Source of the DNA: Yersinia pekkanenii
GTDB lineage: Bacteria; Pseudomonadota; Gammaproteobacteria; Enterobacterales; Enterobacteriaceae
Length of the DNA stretch: 64,000 bases
Reading direction: 5' to 3'
Assembly: GCF_001152565.1 (NCBI RefSeq)
Contig: NZ_CQAZ01000017.1
Coordinates: 39,793-103,792, forward strand
Under the pieces are notes generated by a model. The model did not search any database, was not told the origin of the DNA, and saw only the letters and a list, made by a program, of their open reading frames with translations. Within the stretch, counting starts at the first letter, position 1. Each line of letters starts with the position of its first letter. This document shows, in pieces, positions 61,802 to 64,000 of the stretch. Made by a program: the position numbers and the translations under genes.

Positions 61802-62152
61802 TTATTCCCGGAAAATACATAATCGTAGATGCACCCTCAAACCACTGGGTGATATGACTCTGGGCGGTGGGAATCTCATGCGGGCAGGTATAACTGGTAC
61901 CAACAGCAGAAGTAATAGGCCCAGAGAGAAAATAGCCAATTCGAACAGAACGGGCGGTGACGCCAACAGGGATTTAGCACTTAGCTCACAAGGTGTCGGG
62001 GCTTCATTTGAATCGACAGCAACCAGTGATGATGTCAGGAGAAGATTTTTTTCTAACGCGTGCAAGCTGGCGATGCGTTGTGTCATACAAACCAGTATGA
62101 CCAGGCAAGCCAGACAGAGGAACCACTTGGCAGCGCGTTGTCGTTTCAACAT
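61802..62152 (-). CDS. scsA: Suppressor of copper sensitivity protein ScsA
   Basis: A 116-residue membrane protein, MLKRQRAAKWFLCLACLVIL..., with an N-terminal and a central hydrophobic segment (LFELAIFSLGLLLLLLVPVI) and a basic C-terminus. Cys in TPCELSAKSLLAS is conserved in the family. It is the first gene of the scs operon and lies 51 bases before scsB. Its exact role in copper tolerance is unknown; a CopG/ScsA-like fold is suspected. Confidence 0.85.
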   Translation of the reverse strand: MLKRQRAAKWFLCLACLVILVCMTQRIASLHALEKNLLLTSSLVAVDSNEAPTPCELSAKSLLASPPVLFELAIFSLGLLLLLLVPVIPARMRFPPPRVISPSGLRVHLRLCIFRE

Positions 62153-62451
62153 TATCCGTATTTAATCATTAGCAGTGCTTAACCATGACCCGTGTTAGTT
62201 ATCTCTGGAATGGTTAAATCAATCCCATTCAAGGTTGAGCGCCCATCTTAGCGGCATAATCAAGATTATCAATCTTTGAACCTAAACAATCAGTCAAAGT
62301 GACATTTAATTACAAAGACATTTAACCAAAAAAATATAATCTGACGGTATGGGTCATCCACATTTACAGGTATTATAGCCGTAGCCTGCGTCTACCTCCG
62401 GGCTACCTATGGATCTTCCACAGTATCGCCCCACAGCGAAGGACGGGTTAT
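62153..62451. promoter_or_regulatory. scs / flk divergent gap
   Basis: 299 bases of non-coding sequence. It must hold the scsA promoter and the flk promoter. An AT-rich stretch precedes the flk leader near 62300-62345. No copper-responsive (CpxR or CueR) box could be confirmed by eye. Confidence 0.4.
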
Positions 62452-63489
62452 ATGCAACCTTTGAACGGCCCAGGTGTCCCCATTGCCAGTGATCGCAATG
62501 TTGCGCCGACCAAGATGCCCCATCAGGGCCAAGTGGACGATAAAGCACTCACTCCGGTGCAACGCACGGCGCTGGAAAAGCTGATTGTGCGGATCATGGC
62601 CCTCAGCCCGATTAAATCAGCCGAGATATGGGCCGCCCTGCGTCATGATTTATCCCTTAGCAGCACCGGTGATTTACTGGCCCGCCATTTCCAGCCAGCA
62701 GAGCAATTGCTGCAAACCCGCCTGTCGCAGGTACAAGAGAATCACGCCAATCATCAGTTGCGCCAACAACTGACTGAGCTGTTGCCCTTGGGCAATAACC
62801 GACAGGCGGTCAGTGATTTTATCCGCCAGCAATTTGGTCATACGGTATTAAGCCAGTTGAGCCATTCGGAGTTACAACAAGTGTTGGTGTTATTGCAATC
62901 CGGCACCCTGAATATTCCACAACCACAACTCACAACGATAACTGACCGGCCATTACTGCCTGCGGAGCATCAGAATATTCAATCATTGGTAGCGAAACTG
63001 AGTGCAACAACCGGCGAGCATCCAGCCAAAATCTGGCAAGCGCTGTTTGATATGGTGGGGGTGAGAAGTAATGACCCGCTACCAGCACGTCATTTCCAGA
63101 TCCTCAGCCAGTTTTTACAGACCAAAGTGGCCCTCAGCCAGCAAACTGCGCCGACCTTAGTTAACCTGCAAACCGCACTGAAGCAGCCCGCCGATGCGCA
63201 GGAACAACAGTTATTAATTGATTACAGTCATAATCGCTTTCAGGCCAGTCCCACTACGCCACTGACACAGGCGCAGTTGAATGACATTATCAATGTCCTG
63301 TTTACCGCCAGATTAGACCGGGCTAACGCGGTTCAGCGTTCAGCCGAAGATCAAAAACCCCTTCAGCCATTGATTAACCCGCTGATTGCCGCATTGCCGC
63401 AATCATTGCAATCCTTGTTACAAAAACCGTCACTGGCGTTCGTCGCGCTGATTATTGTGATGGCCTTTCTACTGGCTATTTCCCTCTAA
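62452..63489 (+). CDS. flk: Flagella biosynthesis regulator Flk
   Basis: A 345-residue Flk protein with one C-terminal membrane segment (SLAFVALIIVMAFLLAISL). MQPLNGPGVPIASDRNVAPT is the family start, with GAAGGACGGGTTAT upstream. It contains an internal duplication: IVRIMALSPIKSAEIWAALR...GDLLARHFQPAEQLLQTRL and LVAKLSATTGEHPAKIWQAL...DPLPARHFQILSQFLQTKV. Flk couples flagellar ring completion to export switching in Salmonella. Its place near pdxB matches E. coli, but the AraC-DMT and scs genes have been inserted between them here. Confidence 0.92.
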   Translation: MQPLNGPGVPIASDRNVAPTKMPHQGQVDDKALTPVQRTALEKLIVRIMALSPIKSAEIWAALRHDLSLSSTGDLLARHFQPAEQLLQTRLSQVQENHANHQLRQQLTELLPLGNNRQAVSDFIRQQFGHTVLSQLSHSELQQVLVLLQSGTLNIPQPQLTTITDRPLLPAEHQNIQSLVAKLSATTGEHPAKIWQALFDMVGVRSNDPLPARHFQILSQFLQTKVALSQQTAPTLVNLQTALKQPADAQEQQLLIDYSHNRFQASPTTPLTQAQLNDIINVLFTARLDRANAVQRSAEDQKPLQPLINPLIAALPQSLQSLLQKPSLAFVALIIVMAFLLAISL

Positions 63490-63843
63490 ACCGAGGTGGG
63501 TAAAACAGCGGCTAATAAGTCAATGTTGGCTCAGGTTATTTCTGCCTGAGCTACGAGTCTTTCTATTATTGTAACAGACCCCAATATCATGGTTGCAAAA
63601 ATGGAAATGACCATAGATTATTAGCCATGCCCCGTGGGGCTTACTTTTTAAATCCAGTTAGTGACATTTTATTATTTTTTATTAATGTGAAATATCATTA
63701 ATATTATCTTTTTGTCACTTTTGATTTATTCAATCCATCATTACACTTCACCTGGCTAAACTTACAAATAGCATGTTATCTAACGACGTATTAATGCGAC
63801 ATAAACTCAAAATTTATAAAAATTAACAGGATAGAGGATACCA
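63490..63843. other. Gap after flk
   Basis: 354 bases, AT-rich in the right half. GCCCCGTGGGGC at 63629-63640 with a T-rich tail is a weak terminator for flk. No ORF with a ribosome site is seen until 63844. Confidence 0.5.
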
Positions 63844-64000
63844 ATGAGAAAGATAAATATATTTATTATTATCGCATATTTATTCACTGGAAGTGCTGAA
63901 GCCTTTCAATCTGTGGGGAAATCGGTCTTGTATTCAATGGGGTTATTAGCCTCACACCAGGTAATGCTCACGCTCAATGAACGTACCGATGATCCTGTCA
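63844..64000 (+). CDS. Secreted protein, N-terminal part (runs off the window)
   Basis: The first 52 codons of a protein starting MRKINIFIIIAYLFTGSAEA, a clear signal peptide with cleavage after AEA, then FQSVGKSVLYSMGLLASHQV. AGAGGATACCA lies before the ATG. The visible part does not identify a family; the long AT-rich upstream region recalls a regulated surface or fimbrial-type gene, but this is only an impression. Confidence 0.65.
   Translation, partial: MRKINIFIIIAYLFTGSAEAFQSVGKSVLYSMGLLASHQVMLTLNERTDDPV

Noticed and set aside
1..64000. tRNA or rRNA genes
   Set aside because: No cloverleaf or conserved rRNA sequence was recognised; the prophage att site is in yfcE, not in a tRNA.

Overview
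The window is chromosome of an enterobacterium, almost certainly a Yersinia. The gene order yfbT-yfbU-yfbV-ackA-pta ... yfcD-yfcE ... yfcH-hisPMQJ-ubiX-purF-cvpA-dedD-folC-accD-dedA-truA-usg-pdxB ... flk follows the E. coli ackA-to-pdxB region closely. The intergenic gaps carry several ERIC-type repeats of the form common in Yersinia. Species cannot be fixed by eye.

Layout. (1) 1-9550, host: partial yfbT, yfbU, yfbV, the acetate pathway genes ackA-pta, a compact unannotated-looking locus at about 5665-6150 that has the architecture of a divergent type I toxin-antitoxin pair, and a LacI/GntR-type regulator divergent from a three-gene UlaCBA-like PTS, with three palindromic operators between them. 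(2) 9559-10345: yfcD and the 3' end of yfcE. (3) 10345-40084: a 29.7-kb AT-rich prophage inserted in yfcE by a large serine integrase. Both att junctions can be read: rejoining host flanks restores the YfcE reading frame, and rejoining phage ends gives an attP with 39-nt imperfect inverted arms centred on an AA dinucleotide. (4) 40100-64000, host: a decayed middle piece of yfcE, a degenerate EAL protein, yfcH, the histidine ABC transporter, ubiX, the purF-cvpA-dedD-folC-accD-dedA-truA-usg-pdxB string, an AraC regulator divergent from a DMT exporter, the scsABCD thiol-redox/copper operon, flk, and a partial secreted protein.

Prophage logic. The late genes run leftwards from a repeat-rich, cos-like region at 30.7-31.1 kb: terS, terL, a gpW-like connector, portal, a protease-capsid fusion, head-tail joining proteins, a tail-tube paralogue fused to a tail fibre, its chaperone, the tail tube, the G/GT chaperone pair, tape measure, tail tip proteins and gpJ, then membrane protein, endolysin, GIY-YIG nuclease, two unknowns and a holin at the left att. 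From the right att run the integrase, two small ORFs, a primase-helicase and an adenine methyltransferase. A cargo block at 31.08-32.65 kb, at the cos end of the virion map, holds a muramidase-like T6SS effector, a membrane protein that is its likely immunity partner, and, convergent with them, an Hcp protein. No CI-like repressor is recognisable.

Most unusual signals: the candidate type I TA pair (5665-6150); the T6SS cargo in the prophage; the tube-fibre fusion; about 58 copies of the palindrome AGTACT in the prophage, nearly all in the late operon; the symmetric serine-integrase attP; and the A10 slippery run between the G and T chaperone frames. All identifications rest on reading the sequence and on recalled family features; no database search was run.
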